Shown piece after piece: positions 24,061 through 37,855 of a DNA stretch of 64,000 nt. Under the pieces are notes generated by a model. That model did not search any database, had not been told where the DNA came from, and saw only the letters and a list, made by a program, of their open reading frames with translations. The position numbers were made by a program, and so were the translations under genes. Numbering within the stretch: the stretch's first letter is position 1; each line of letters starts with the position of its first letter. Source of the DNA: Clusia tigrina (Eukaryota > Arthropoda > Insecta > Diptera > Clusiidae); contig OV050030.1 of assembly GCA_920105625.2 (NCBI GenBank), positions 236,127,889 to 236,191,888 of the forward strand. The letters are read 5' to 3'.

Positions 24061-25679
24061 GGCTCGAGTACTTTATTGTTACAAAATCTCAAGGTTTTAT
24101 GACGCTCCAGTAAAAAGTTACAAGCATTTGTATGTTGCAAACTTTGATAGGTGTAGGACGTACCATATAGAAGTTAGGGCCATTTGATGTTTTATCAGTG
24201 TTTGATTTGGGAATCAAGGGTAGCATAGCTTTGAGCGATAGTTTAAATTGACAAGAGGCTCGAGTACTTTATTGTTACAAAATTTCCAGGTTTTATGACG
24301 CTCCAGTAAAAAGTTACAAGCATTTGTATGTTGTAAACTTTGATAGGTGTAGGAGGTACCATATAGAAGTTCGGGCCATTTGAAGTTTTATCAGTGTTTG
24401 ATTTGGGACTCAAGGGTAGCATAGCTTTGAGCGATAGCTTAAATTGACAAGAGGCTCGAGTACTTTATTTTTACAAAATTTCAAGGTTTTATGACGCTCC
24501 AGTAACAAGTTACAAGCATTTGTATGTTGCAAACTTTGATAGGTGTAGGACGTACCATATAGAATTTAGGGCCATTTGAAGTTTTATCAGTGTTTGATTT
24601 GGGACTCAAGGGTAGCATAGCTTTGAGCGATAGCTTAAATTGACAAGAGGCTCGAGTACTTTATTGTTAACAAATTTCAAGGTTTTATGACGCTCCAGTA
24701 AAAAGTTACAAACATTTGTATGTTTCAAACTTTGATAGGTGTAGGACGTACCGTAGAGAAGTTAGGGCCATTTGAAGTTTTATCAGTGTTTGATTTGGGA
24801 CTTAAGGGTAGCATAGCTTTGAGCGATAGCTTAAATTGACAAGAGGCTCGAGTACTTTATTGTTACAAAATTTCAAGGTTTTATGACGCTCCAGGAAAAA
24901 CTTACAAGCATTTGTATGTTGCAAACTTTGATAGGTGTAGGACGTACCCTATAGAAGTTAGGGCTATTTGAAGTTTTATCAGTGTTTGATTTGGGACTCA
25001 AGGGTATCATAGCTTTGAGCGATAACTTAAATTGACAAGAGGCTCGAGTTCTTTATTGTTACGAAATTTCAAGGTTTTATGCCGCTCCAGGAAAAACTTA
25101 CACGCATTTGTATCTTGCAAACTTTGATAGGTGTAGGACGTACCGTATAGAAGTTAGGGCCATTTGAAGTTTTATCAGTGTTTGACTTGGGACTCCAGGG
25201 TAGCATAGCTTTGAGCGATAACTTAAATTGACAAGAGGCTCGAGTACTTTATTGTTACAAAATTTCAAGGTTTTATGACGCTCCAGTAAAAAGTTACAAG
25301 CATTTGTATGTTGCAAACTGTGATAGGTGTAGGACGTACCGTATAGAAGTTGGGGCCATTTGAAGTTTTATCAGTGTTTGACTTGGGACTCAAGGGAAGC
25401 ATAGCTTTGAGCGATAGCTTAAATTGACAAGAGGTTCGAGTACTTTATTGTTACAAAATTTCAAGGTTTTATGATGCTCCAGTAAAAAGTTACAAGCATT
25501 TGTATGTTGCAAACTTTGATAGGTGTAGGACGTACCGTGTAGAAGTTAGGGCCATTTGAAGTTTTATCAGTGTTTGATTTGGGACTCAAGGGTAGCATAG
25601 CTTTGAGCGATAGCTTAAATTGAGAAGAGGCTCGAGTACTTTATTTTTACAAAATTTCAAGGTTTTATACGCTCCAGTA
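24061..25679 (+). repeat. HOR B copy 2 (partial 11-mer)
   Basis: This is collinear with copy 1 to about 25496, after which monomers of the zone C series begin. The same monomer series (GGGAATCAAGG, then GTAAACTTTG, GTTAACAAATTTC, CACGCATTTG) occurs a third time at about 29040-30200 inside zone C, so the C unit appears to have captured part of the B unit. Confidence 0.82.
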
Positions 25680-28600
25680 AAAAGTTACACGCATTTGTAT
25701 CTTGCAAACTTTGATAGGTGTAGGACGTACCGTGTAGAAGTTAGGGCCATTTGAAGTTTTATCAGTGTTTGACTTGGGACTCCAGGGTAGCATAGCTTTG
25801 AGCGATATCTTAAATTGACAAGAGGCTCGAGTACTTTATTGTTACAAAATTTCAAGGTTTTATGACGCTCCAGTAAAAAGTTACAAGCATTTGTATGTTG
25901 CAAACTGTGATAGGTGTAGGACGTACCGTATAGAAGTTGGGGCCATTTGAAGTTTTATCAGTGTTTGACTTGGGACTCAAGGGAAGCATAGCTTTGAGCG
26001 ATAGCTTAAATTGACAAGAGGTTCGAGTACTTTATTGTTACAAAATTTCAAGGTTTTATGATGCTCCAGTAAAAAGTTACAAGCATTTGTATGTTGCAAA
26101 CTTTGATAGGTGTAGGACGTACCGTATAGAAGTTAGGGCCATTTGAAGTTTTATCAGTGTTTGATTTGGGACTCAAGGGTAGCATAGCTTTGAGCGATAG
26201 CTTAAATTGAGAAGAGGCTCGAGTACTTTATTTTTACAAAATTTCAAGGTTTTATACGCTCCAGTAAAAAGTTACAAGCATTTGTATGTTGCAAACTTTG
26301 ATAAGTGTAGGACGTACCATATAGAAGCTAGGGCCATTTGGAGTTTTATCAGTGTTTGATTTGGGACTCAAGGGTAGCATAGCTTTGAGCGATAGCTTAA
26401 ATTGACAAGAGGCTCGAGTACTTTATTGTTACAAAATTTCAAGGTTTTATGACGCTCCAGTAAAAAGTTACAAGCATTTGTATGTTGCAAACTTTGATAG
26501 GTGTAGGACGTACCGTATAGAAGTTAGGGCCATTTGACGTTTTATCAGTGTTTGATTTGGGACTTAAGGGTAGCATAGCTTTGAGCAACAGCTTAAATTG
26601 ACAAGAGGCTCGAGTACTTTATTGTTACAAAATTTCAAGATTTTATGACGCTCCAGTAAAAAGTTACATGCATTTGTATATTGCACACTTTGATAGGTGT
26701 AGGACGTACCTTACAGAAGTTAGGGCCATTTGAAGTTTTATCAGTGTTTGATTTGGGACTTAAGGGTAGCATAGCTTTGAGCAACAGCTTAAATTGACAA
26801 GAGGCTCGAGTACTTTACTGTTACAAAATTTCAAGGTTTTAAGCCGCTCCAGGAAAAACTTACAAGCATTTGTATGTTGCAAGCTTTGATAGGTGTAGGA
26901 CGTACCTTATAGAAGTTAGGGCCATTTGAAGTTTTATCAGGCTTTGATTTGGGACTCAAGGGTAGTATAGCTTTGAGCGATAACTTAAATTGACAAGAGG
27001 CTCGAGTACTTTATTGTTACAAAATTTCAAGATTATATGACGCTCTAGTAAAAAGTTACATGCATTTAAATATTGCAAACTTTGATAGGTGTAGGACGTA
27101 CCGTATAGAAGTTAAGGCCATTTGAAGTTTTATCAGTGGTTGGTTTGGGACTCAAGGGTAGCCTAACTTTGAGCGATAGCTTAACTTGACAAGAGGCTCG
27201 AGTCCTTTATTGTTATGAAATTTCAAGGTTTTATGACGCTCCAGTAAAAAGTTACAAGCATTTGAATGTTGCAAACTTTTATAGGTGTAGGACGTAGCGC
27301 ATAGAAGTTAGGGACATTCCAAGTTTTCTCAGTGTTTGATTTGGGATTCAAGGGTAGCATAGCTTTGAGCGATAGCTTAAATTGACAAGAGGCTCGAGTA
27401 CTTTATTTTTACAAAATTTCAAGGTTTTATGACGCTCCAGTAAAAAGTTACAAGCATTTGTATGTTGCAAACTTTGATAGGTGTAGGACGCACCATATAG
27501 AAGTTAGGGCCATTTGAAGTTTTGTCAGTGTTTGATTTGGGATTCAAGGGTAGCATAGCTATGAGCGATATCTTAAATTGACAAGAGGCTCGAGTACTTT
27601 ATTGTTACAAAATTTCAAGGTTTTATGACGCTCCATTAAAAAGTTACAAGCATTTGTATGTTGCAAACTTTCATGGATATAGGACATACCGTATAGAAGT
27701 TAGGGCCATTTGGAGTTTTATCAGTGTTTGATTTGGGACTCAAGGGTAGCATAGCTTGGAGCGATAGCTTAAATTGACAAGCGGCTCGAGAACTTTATTG
27801 TTACAAAATTTCAAGGTTTTATGACGCTCCAGTAAAAAGTTACAAGCACTTGTATGTTGCAAACTTTGATAGGTGTAGGACGTACCATATAGAAGTTAGG
27901 GCCATTTGATGTTTTATCAGTGTTTGATTTGGGAATCAAGGGTAGCATAGCTTTCAGCGATAACTTAAATTGACAAGAGGCTCGAGTACTTTATTGTTAC
28001 AAAATTTCAAGGTTTTATGCCGCTCCAGGAAAAACTTACAAGCATTTGTATGTTGCAAGCTTTGATAGGTGTAGGACGTACCTTATAGAAGTTAGGGCCA
28101 TTTGAAGTTTTATCAGTGTTTGATTTGGGACTCAAGGGTAGTATAGCTTTGAGCGATAACATAAATTGACAAGAGGCTCGAGTACTTTATTGTTACAAAA
28201 TTTCAAGATTATATGACGCTCTAGTAAAAAGTTACATGCATTTAAATATTGCAAACTTTGATAGGTGTAGGACGCACCGTATAGAAGTTAAGACCATTTG
28301 AAGTTTTATCAGTGGTTGATTTGGGACTCAAGGGTAGCCTAACTTTGAGCGATAGCTCAAATTGACAAGAGGCTCGAGTCCTTTATTGTTATAAAATTTC
28401 AAGGTTTTATGACGCTCCAGTAAAAAGTTACAAGCATTTGAATGTTGCAAACTTTTATAGGTGTAGGACGTACCGCATAGAAGTTAGGGACATTTGAAGT
28501 TTTCTCAGTGTTTGATTTGGGATTCAAGGGTAGCATAGCTTTGAGCGATAGCTTAAATTGACAAGAGGCTCGAGTACTTTATTTTTACAAAATTTCAAGG

Positions 28601-29990
28601 TTTTATGACGCTCCAGTAAAAAGTTACAAGCATTTGTATGTTGCAAACTTTGATAGGTGTAGGACGCACCATATAGAAGTTAGGGCCATTTGAAGTTTTG
28701 TCAGTGCTTGATTTGGGACTCAAGGGTAGCATAGCTATGAGCGATATCTTAAATTGACAAGAGGCTCGAGTACTTTATTGTTACAAAATTTCAAGGTTTT
28801 ATGACGCTCCATTAAAAAGTTACAAGCATTTGTATGTTGCAAACTTTCATGGATATAGGACATACCGTATAGAAGTTAGGGCCATTTGAAGTTTTATCAG
28901 TGTTTGATTTGGGACTCAAGGGTAGCATAGCTTGGAGCGATAGCTTAAATTGACAAGAGGCTCGAGTACTTTATTGTTACAAAATTTCAAGGTTTTTTGA
29001 CGCTCCAGTAAAAAGTTACAAGCATTTTTATGTTGCAAACTTTGATAGGTGTAGGACGTACCATATAGAAGTTAGGGCCATTTGATGTTTTATCAGTGTT
29101 TGATTTGGGAATCAAGGGTAGCATAGCTTTGAGCGATAGTTTAAATTGACAAGAGGCTCGAGTACTTTATTGTTACAAAATTTCCAGGTTTTATGACGCT
29201 CCAGTAAAAAGTTACAAGCATTTGTATGTTGTAAACTTTGATAGGTGTAGTAGGTACCATATAGAAGTTAGGGCCATTTGAAGTTTTATCAGTGTTTGAT
29301 TTGGGACTCAAGGGTAGCATAGCTTTGAGCGATAGCTTAAATTGACAAGAGGCTCGAGTACTTTATTTTTACAAAATTTCAAGGTTTTATGACGCTCCAG
29401 TAAAAAGTTACAAGCATTTGTATGTTGCAAACTTTGATAGGTGTAGGACGTACCATATAGAATTTAGGGCCATTTGAAGTTTTATCAGTGTTTGATTTGG
29501 GACTCAAGCGTAGCATAGCTTTGAGCGATAGCTTAAATTGACAAGAGGCTCGAGTACTTTATTGTTAACAAATTTCAAGGTTTTATGACGCTCCAGTAAA
29601 AAGTTACAAACATTTGTATGTTTCAAACTTTGATAGGTGTAGGACGTACCGTAGAGAAGTTAGGGCCATTTGAAGTTTTATCAGTGTTTGATTTGGGACT
29701 TAAGGGTAGCATAGCTTTGAGCGATAGCTTAAATTGACAAGAGGCTCGAGTACTTTATTGTTACAAAATTTCAAGGTTTTATGACGCTCCAGGAAAAACT
29801 TACAAGCATTTGTATGTTGCAAACTTTGATAGGTGTAGGACGTACCCTATAGAAGTTAGGGCTATTTGAAGTTTTATCAGTGTTTGATTTGGGACTCAAG
29901 GGTATCATAGCTTTGAGCGATAACTTAAATTGACAAGAGGCTCGAGTTCTTTATTGTTACGAAATTTCAAGGTTTTATGCCGCTCCAGGA
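25680..29990 (+). repeat. HOR C copy 1 (22-monomer unit, 4311 bp)
   Basis: This segment repeats downstream at an offset of 4311 (22 x 196 - 1). Examples are ATAAGTGTAG at 26301 and 30612, GATTATATGA at 27031 and 31342, and GCAAGCTTTG at 26879 and 31190. It starts abruptly at the CACGCATTTGTATCTTGC monomer near 25687. Inside it, six monomers (1176 bp) are present twice in tandem, at about 26780-27955 and 27956-29130. Confidence 0.88.
26780..29130 (+). repeat. Doubled 6-monomer block (2 x 1176 bp) inside HOR C
   Basis: GCAAGCTTTG recurs at 26879 and 28055, GATTATATGACGCTC at 27031 and 28207, and TTCATGGATATAGG at about 27670 and 28846, each 1176 = 6 x 196 bp apart. The same doubled block recurs in the second C copy at about 31090-33445 (31342 and 32518 for GATTATATG). 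It is therefore an established part of the 22-mer and older than the 4311-bp duplication. Confidence 0.88.
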
Positions 29991-32900
29991 AAAACTTACA
30001 CGCATTTGTATCTTGCAAACTTTGATAGGTGTAGGACGTACCGTATAGAAGTTAGGGCCATTTGAAGTTTTATCAGTGTTTGACTTGGGACTCCAGGGTA
30101 GCATAGCTTTGAGCGATAACTTAAATTGACAAGAGGCTCGAGTACTTTATTGTTACAAAATTTCAAGGTTTTATGACGCTCCAGTAAAAAGTTACAAGCA
30201 TTTGTATGTTGCAAACTGTGATAGTTGTAGGACGTACCGTATAGAAGTTGGGGCCATTTGAAGTTTTATCAGTGTTTGACTTGGGACTCAAGGGAAGCAT
30301 AGCTTTGAGCGATAGCTTAAATTGACAAGAGGTTCGAGTACTTTATTGTTACAAAATTTCAAGGTTTTATGATGCTCCAGTAAAAAGTTACAAGCATTTG
30401 TATGTTGCAAACTTTGATAGGTGTAGGACGTACCGTATAGAAGTTAGGGCCATTTGAAGTTTTATCAGTGTTTGATTTGGGACTCAAGGGTAGCATAGCT
30501 TTGAGCGATAGCTTAAATTGAGAAGAGGCTCGAGTACTTTATTTTTACAAAATTTCAAGGTTTTATACGCTCCAGTAAAAAGTTACAAGCATTTGTATGT
30601 TGCAAACTTTGATAAGTGTAGGACGTACCATATAGAAGCTAGGGCCATTTGGAGTTTTATCAGTGTTTGATTTGGGACTCAAGGGTAGCATAGCTTTGAG
30701 CGATAGCTTAAATTGACAAGAGTCTCGAGTACTTTATTGTTACAAAATTTCAAGGTTTTATGACGCTCCAGTAAAAAGTTACAAGCATTTGTATGTTGCA
30801 AACTTTGATAGGTGTAGGACGTACCGTATAGAAGTTAGGGCCATTTGACGTTTTATCAGTGTTTGATTTGGGACTTAAGGGTAGCATAGCTTTGAGCAAC
30901 AGCTTAAATTGACAAGAGGCTCGAGTACTTTATTGTTACAAAATTTCAAGATTTTATGACGCTCCAGTAAAAAGTTACATGCATTTGTATATTGCACACT
31001 TTGATAGGTGTAGGACGTACCTTATAGAAGTTAGGGCCATTTGAAGTTTTATCAGTGTTTGATTTGGGACTTAAGGGTAGCATAGCTTTGAGCAACAGCT
31101 TAAATTGACAAGAGGCTCGAGTACTTTACTGTTACAAAATTTCAAGGTTTTAAGCCGCTCCAGGAAAAACTTACAAGCATTTGTATGTTGCAAGCTTTGA
31201 TAGGTGTAGGACGTACCTTATAGAAGTTAGGGCCATTTGAAGTTTTATCAGGCTTTGATTTGGGACTCAAGGGTAGTATAGCTTTGAGCGATAACTTAAA
31301 TTGACAAGAGGCTCGAGTACTTTATTGTTACAAAATTTCAAGATTATATGACGCTCTAGTAAAAAGTTACATGCATTTAAATATTGCAAACTTTGATAGG
31401 TGTAGGACGTACCGTATAGAAGTTAAGGCCATTTGAAGTTTTATCAGTGGTTGATTTGGGACTCAAGGGTAGCCTAACTTTGAGCGATAGCTTAAATTGA
31501 CAAGAGGCTCGAGTCCTTTATTGTTATAAAATTTCAAGGTTTTATGACGCTCCAGTAAATAGTTACAAGCATTTGAATGTTGCAAACTTTTATAGGTGTA
31601 GGACGTAGCGCATAGAAGTTAGGGACATTTGAAGTTTTCTCAGTGTTTGATTTGGGATTCAAGGGTAGCATAGCTTTGAGCGATAGCTTAAATTGACAAG
31701 AGGCTCGAGTACTTTATTTTTACAAAATTTCAAGGTTTTATGACGCTCCAGTAAAAAGTTACAAGCATTTGTATGTTGCAAACTTTGATAGGTGTAGGAC
31801 GCACCATATAGAAGTTAGGGCCATTTGAAGTTTTGTCAGTGTTTGATTTGGGACTCAAGGGTAGCATAGCTATGAGCGATATCTTAAATTGACAAGAGGC
31901 TCGAGTACTTTATTGTTACAAAATTTCAAGGTTTTATGACGCTCCATTAAAAAGTTACAAGCATTTGTATGTTGCAAACTTTCATGGATATAGGACATAC
32001 CGTATAGAAGTTAGGGCCATTTGGAGTTTTATCAGTGTTTGATTTGGGACTCAAGGGTAGCATAGCTTGGAGCGATAGCTTAAATTGACAAGCGGCTCGA
32101 GTACTTTATTGTTACAAAATTTCAAGGTTTTATGACGCTCCAGTAAAAAGTTACAAGCATTTGTATGTTGCAAACTTTGATAGGTGTAGGACGTACCATA
32201 TAGAAGTTAGGGCCATTTGATGTTTTATCAGTGTTTGATTTGGGAATCAAGGGTAGCATAGCTTTCAGCGATAACTTAAATTGACAAGAGGCTCGAGTAC
32301 TTTATTGTTACAAAATTTCAAGGTTTTATGCCGCTCCAGGAAAAACTTACAAGCATTTGTATGTTGCAAGCTTTGATAGGTGTAGGACGTACCTTATAGA
32401 AGTTAGGGCCATTTGAAGTTTTATCAGTGTTTGATTTGGGACTCAAGGGTAGTATAGCTTTGAGCGATAACTTAAATTGACAAGAGGCTCGAGTACTTTA
32501 TTGTTACAAAATTTCAAGATTATATGACGCTCTAGTAAAAAGTTACATGCATTTAAATATTGCAAACTTTGATAGGTGTAGGACGTACCGTATAGAAGTT
32601 AAGACCATTTGAAGTTTTATCAGTGGTTGATTTGGGACTCAAGGGTAGCCTAACTTTGAGCGATAGCTTAAATTGACAAGAGGCTCGAGTCCTTTATTGT
32701 TATAAAATTTCAAGGTTTTATGACGCTCCAGTAAAAAGTTACAAGCATTTGAATGTTGCAAACTTTTATAGGTGTAGGACGTGCCGCATAGAAGTTAGGG
32801 ACATTTGAAGTTTTCTCAGTGTTTGATTTGGGATTCAAGGGTAGCATAGCTTTGAGCGATAGCTTAAATTGACAAGAGGCTCGAGTACTTTATTTTTACA

Positions 32901-33445
32901 AAATTTCAAGGTTTTATGGCGCTCCAGTAAAAAGTTACAAGCATTTGTATGTTGCAAACTTTGATAGGTGTAGGACGCACCATATAGAAGTTAGGGCCAT
33001 TTGAAGTTTTGTCAGTGTTTGATTTGGGACTCAAGGGTAGCATAGCTATGAGCGATATCTTAAATTGACAAGAGGCTCGAGTACTTTATTGTTACAAAAT
33101 TTCAAGGTTTTATGACGCTCCATTAAAAAGTTACAAGCATTTGTATGTTGCAAACTTTCATGGATATAGGACATACCGTATAGAAGTTAGGGCCATTTGA
33201 AGTTTTATCAGTGTTTGATTTGGGACTCAAGGGTAGCATAGCTTGGAGCGATAGCTTAAATTGACAAGAGGCTCGAGTACTTTATTGTTACAAAATTTCA
33301 AGGTTTTTTGACGCTCCAGTAAAAAGTTACAAGCATTTGTATGTTGCAAACTTTGATAGGTGTAGGACGTACCATATAGAAGTTAGGGCCATTTGATGTT
33401 TTATCAGTGTTTGATTTGGGAATCAAGGGTAGCATAGCTTTGAGC
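29991..33445 (+). repeat. HOR C copy 2 (partial)
   Basis: This is collinear with 25680-29130 at an offset of 4311 with few substitutions. It retains the private CAGGCTTTGATTTG (about 31248, matching about 26937) and the GTTTTTTGACGC variant (about 33303, matching about 28992). The match stops near 33445, where GAGCGATAAC replaces GAGCGATAGT and the mixed zone D begins. Confidence 0.85.
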
Positions 33446-36400
33446 GATAACTTAAATTGACAAGAGGCTCGAGTACTTTATTGTTACAAAATTTCAAGGT
33501 TTTATGACGCTCCAGTAAAAAGTTACAAGCATTTGTATGTTGTAAACTTTGATAGGTGTAGGACGTACCGTATAGAAGTTAGGGCCATTTGAAGTGTTAT
33601 CAGTGTTTGATTTGGGACTCAAGGGTAGCATAGCTTTGAGCGATAGCTTAAATTGACAATAGGCTCGAGTACTTTATTGTTGCAAAATTTCAAGGTTTTA
33701 TGACGCTCCAGTAAAAAGTTACAAGCATTTGAATGTTGCAAACTTTGATAGGTGAAGCACGTACCGTATAGAAGTTAGGGCCATTTGAAGTTTTATCAGT
33801 GTTTGACTTGGGACTCAAGGGTAGCATAGCTTTGAGCGATAGCTTAAATTGACAAGAGGCTCGAGTACTTTATTGTTACAAAATTTCAAGGTTTTATGAC
33901 GCTCTATTAAAAAGTTACAAGCATTTGTATGTTGCAAACTTTGACAGGTATAGGACGTACCGTATAGAAGTTAGGGCCATTTGAAGTTTTATCAGTGTTT
34001 GATTTGGGACTCAAGGGTAGCATAGCTTTGAGCGATAGCTTAAATTGGCAAGAGGCTCGAGTACTTTATTGTTACAAAATTTCAAGGTTTTATGACGCTC
34101 CAGTAAAAAGTTACAAGCATTTGTATGTTGCAAACTTTGATAGGTGTAGGACGTACCTTATAGAAGTTAGGGCCATTTGAAGTTTTATCAGTGTTTGATT
34201 TGGGACTCAAGGGTAGCATAGCTTTGAGCGATAGCTTAAATTGAGAAGAGGCTCGAGTACTTTATTTTTACAAAATTTCAAGGTTTTATACGTTCCAGTA
34301 AAAAGTTACAAGCATTTGTATGTTGCAAACTATGATAGGTGTAGGACGTACCATATAGAAGTTAGGGCCATTTGAAGTTTTATCAGTGTTTGATTTGGGA
34401 CTCAAGGGTAGCATAGCTTTGAGCGATAGCTTAAATTGACAAGAGGCTCGAGTACTTTATTGTTGCAAAATTTCAAGGTTTTATGACGCTCCAGTAAAAA
34501 GTTACAAGCATTTGTATGTTGCAAACTTTGATAGGTGTAGGACGTACCGTATAGAAGTTAGGGCTATTTGACGTTTTATCAGTGTTTGATTTGGGACTTA
34601 AGGGTAGCATAGCTTTGAGCAACAGCTTAAATTGACAAGAGGCTCGAGTACTTTATTGTTACAAAATTTCAAGATTTTATGACGCTCCAGTAAAAAGTTA
34701 CATGCATTTGTATATTGCAAACTTTGATAGGTGTAGGACGTACCTTATAGAAGTTAGGGCCATTTGAAGTTTTATCAGTGTTTGATTTGGGACTTAAGGG
34801 TAGCATAGCTTTGAGCAACAACTTAAATTGACAAGAGGCTCGAGTACTTTATTGTTACAAAATTTCAAGATTTTATGACGCTCCAGTAAAAAGTTACATG
34901 CATTTGTATATTGCAAACTTTGATAGGTGTAGGACGTACCGTATAGAAGTTAGGACCATTTGAAGTTTTATCAGTGGTTGATTTGGGACTCAAGGGTAGC
35001 CTAACTTTGAGCGATAGCTTAAATTGACAAGAGGCTCGAGTCCTTTATTGTTATAAAATTTCAAGGTTTTATGACGCTCCAGTAAAAAGTTACAAGCATT
35101 TGAATGTTGCAAATTTTATAGGTGTAGGACGTACCGTATAGAAGTTAGGGACATTTGAAGTTTTCTCAGTGTTTGATTTGGGACTCAAGGGTAGCATAGC
35201 TTTGAACGATAGCTTAAATTGACAAGAGGCTCGAGTACTTTATTTTTACAAAATTTCAAGGTTTTATGACGCTCCAGTAAAAAGTTACAAGTATTTGTAT
35301 GTTGCAAACTTTGATAGGTGTAGGACGCACCATATAGAAGTTAGGGCCATTTGAAGCTTTGTCAGTGTTTGATTTGGGACTCAAGGGTAGCATAGCTATG
35401 AGCGATAGCTTAAATTGACAAGAGGCTCGAGTACTTTATTGTTACACAATTTCAAGGTTTTATGACGCTCCATTAAAAAGTTACAAGCATTTGTATGTTG
35501 CAAACTTTGATGGATATAGGACATACCGTATAGAAGTTAGGGCCATTTGAAGTTTTATCAGTGTTTGATTTGGGACTCAAGGGTAGCATAGCTTGGAGCG
35601 ATAGCTTAAATTGACAAGAGGCTCGAGTACTTTATTGTTACAAAATTTCAAGGTTTTATGACGCTCCAGTAAAAAGTTACAAGCATTTGTGTGTTGCAAA
35701 CTTTGATAGGTGTAGGACGTACCGTATAGAAGTTAGGGACATTTGAAGTTTTCTCAGTGTTTGATTTGGGACTCAAGGGTAGCATAGCTTTGAGCGATAG
35801 CTTAAATTGGCCAGAGGCTCGAGTACTTTATTTTTACAAAATTTCAAGGTTTTATGACGCTCCAGTAAAAAGTTACAAGCATTTGTATGTTGCAAACTTT
35901 GATAGGTGTAGGACGCACCATATAGAAGTTAGGGCCATTTGAAGCTTTGTCAGTGTTTGATTTGAGACTCAAGGGTAGCATAGCTATGCGCGATAGCTTA
36001 AATTGACAAGAGGCTCGAGTACTTTATTGTTACAAAATTTCAAGGTTTTATGACGCTCCATTAAAAAGTTACAAGCATTTGTATGTTTGCAAACTTTGAT
36101 GGATATAGGACATACCGTATAGAAGTTAGGGCCATTTGAAGCTTTGTCAGTGTTTGATTTGAGACTCAAGGGTAGCATAGCTATGAGCGATAGCTTAAAT
36201 TGACAAGAGGCTCGAGTACTTTATTGTTACAAAATTTCAAGGTTTTATGACGCTCCAGTAAAAAGTTACAAGCATTTGTATGTTGCAAACTTTGATAGGT
36301 GTAGGACGTACCGTATAGAAGTTAGGGCTATTTGACGTTTTATCACTGTTTGATTTGGGACTTAAGGGTAGCATAGCTTTGAGCAACAGCTTAAATTGAC

Positions 36401-37855
36401 AAGAGGCTCGAGTACTTTATTGTTACAAAATTTCAAGGTTTTATGACGCTCCAGTAAAAAGTTACATGCATTTGTATATTGCAAACTTTGATAGGTGTAG
36501 GACGTACCTTATAGAAGTTAGGGCCATTTGAAGTTTTATCAGTGTTTGATTTGGGACTTAAGGGTAGCATAGCTTTGAGCAACAGCTTAAATTGACAAGA
36601 GGCTCGAGTACTTTATTGTTACAAAATTTGAAGGTTTTATGCCGCTCCAGGAAAAACTTACAAGCATTTGTATGTTGCAAGCTTTGATAGGTATAGGACG
36701 TACCTTATAGAAGTTAGGGCCATTTGAAGTTTTATCAGTGTTTGATTTGGGACTCAAGGGTAGGTAGCATAGCTTTGAGCGATAACTTAAATTGACAAGA
36801 GGCTCGAGTACTTTATTGTTACAAAATTGCAAGATTATATGACGGTCTAGTAAAAAGTTACATGCATTTGTATATTGCAAACTTTGATAGGTGTAGGACG
36901 TACCGTATAGAAGTTAGGGCCATTTGAAGTTTTATCAGTGGTTGATTTGGGACTCAAGGGTAGCCTAACTTTGAGCGATAGCTTAAATTGACAAGAGGCT
37001 CGAGTCCTTTATTGTTATAAAATTTCAAGGTTTTATGACGCTCCAGTAAAAAGTTACAAGCATTTGAATGTTGCAAACTTTTATAGGTGTAGGACGTACC
37101 GTATAGAAGTTAGGGACATTTGAAGTTTTCTCAGTGTTTGATTTGGGACTCAAGGGTAGCATAGCTTTGAGCGATAGCTTAAATTGACAAGTGGCTCGAG
37201 TACTTTATTTTTACAAAATTTCAAGGTTTTATGACGCTCCAGTAAAAAGTTACAAGCATTTGTATGTTGCAAACTTTGATAGGTGTAGGACGCACCATAT
37301 AGAAGTTAGGGCCATTTGAAGCTTTGTTAGTGTTTGATTTGGGACTCAAGGGTAGCATAGGTATGAGCGATAGCTTAAATTGACAAGAGGCTCGAGTACT
37401 TTATTGTTACAAAATTTCAAGGTTTTATGACGCTCCATTAAAAAGTTACAAGCATTTGTATGTTGCAAACTTTGATGGATATAGGACATACCGTATAGAA
37501 GTTAGGGCCATTTGAAGTTTTATCAGTGTTTGATTTGGGACTCAAAGGTAGCATAGCTTGGAGCGATAGCTTAAATTGACAAGAGGCTCGAGTACTTTAT
37601 TGTTACAAAATTTCAAGGTTTTATGACGCTCCAGTAAAAAGTTACAAGCATTTGTATGTTGCAAACTTTGATAGGTGTAGGACGCACCATATAGAAGTTA
37701 GGGCCATTTGAAGCTTTGTCAGTGTTTGATTTGAGACTCAAGGGTAGCATAGCTATGAGCGATAGCTTAAATTGACAAGAGGCTCGAGTACTTTATTGTT
37801 ACAAAATTTCAAGGTTTTATGACGCTCCATTAAAAAGTTACAAGCATTTGTATGT
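33446..37855 (+). repeat. Zone D: reshuffled monomers next to the inversion
   Basis: There is no long clean HOR here. Parts repeat at 1764 bp (9 monomers; GGCTATTTGACG at 34562 and 36326). One more instance of the C-type GCAAGCTTTG monomer lies at 36677, 4311 bp after 32366. Distinctive variants are GAAGTGTTATC (33592), CTCTATTAAAAAG with GACAGGTATAGG (33902-33954), GAAGCTTTGTCAG with TTTGAGACTC (35942 and 36139), and GTATGTTTGC (36081, one extra T). A 4-bp tandem duplication (GTAGGTAG, about 36760-36767) makes one monomer 200 bp. Confidence 0.8.

Larger units (their letters stand above)
1..37855 (+). repeat. Left arm: head-to-tail 196-bp satellite array, forward orientation
   Basis: About 192 tandem copies of one AT-rich monomer fill this stretch without a gap. 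I define the unit as starting at GGCTCGAG, which recurs at 477, 673 and 869 (spacing 196) and on through the arm. Most copies are 196 bp. Recurrent length classes are 195 bp (one base lost, ACAACATT for ACAAGCATT) and 181 bp (a 15-bp deletion). No unique sequence interrupts the array except a 14-bp filler at 249-262. Variants recur in fixed order, giving higher-order repeats that are listed separately. Known biology: arrays of this kind form centromeric or heterochromatic satellite DNA in eukaryotes. I do not recognise the family. Confidence 0.98.

Noticed and set aside
36587..36880. Longest open frame in the window (97 codons, minus strand), and about two dozen other frames of 61-86 codons
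   Set aside because: All are the same satellite read through. They recur at HOR spacing (e.g. 2015, 6488, 9787, 14063, 17781), lack any recognisable domain, and break whenever the monomer length changes frame. The 97-codon case crosses the 4-bp GTAG duplication near 36760, which delays the usual stop.
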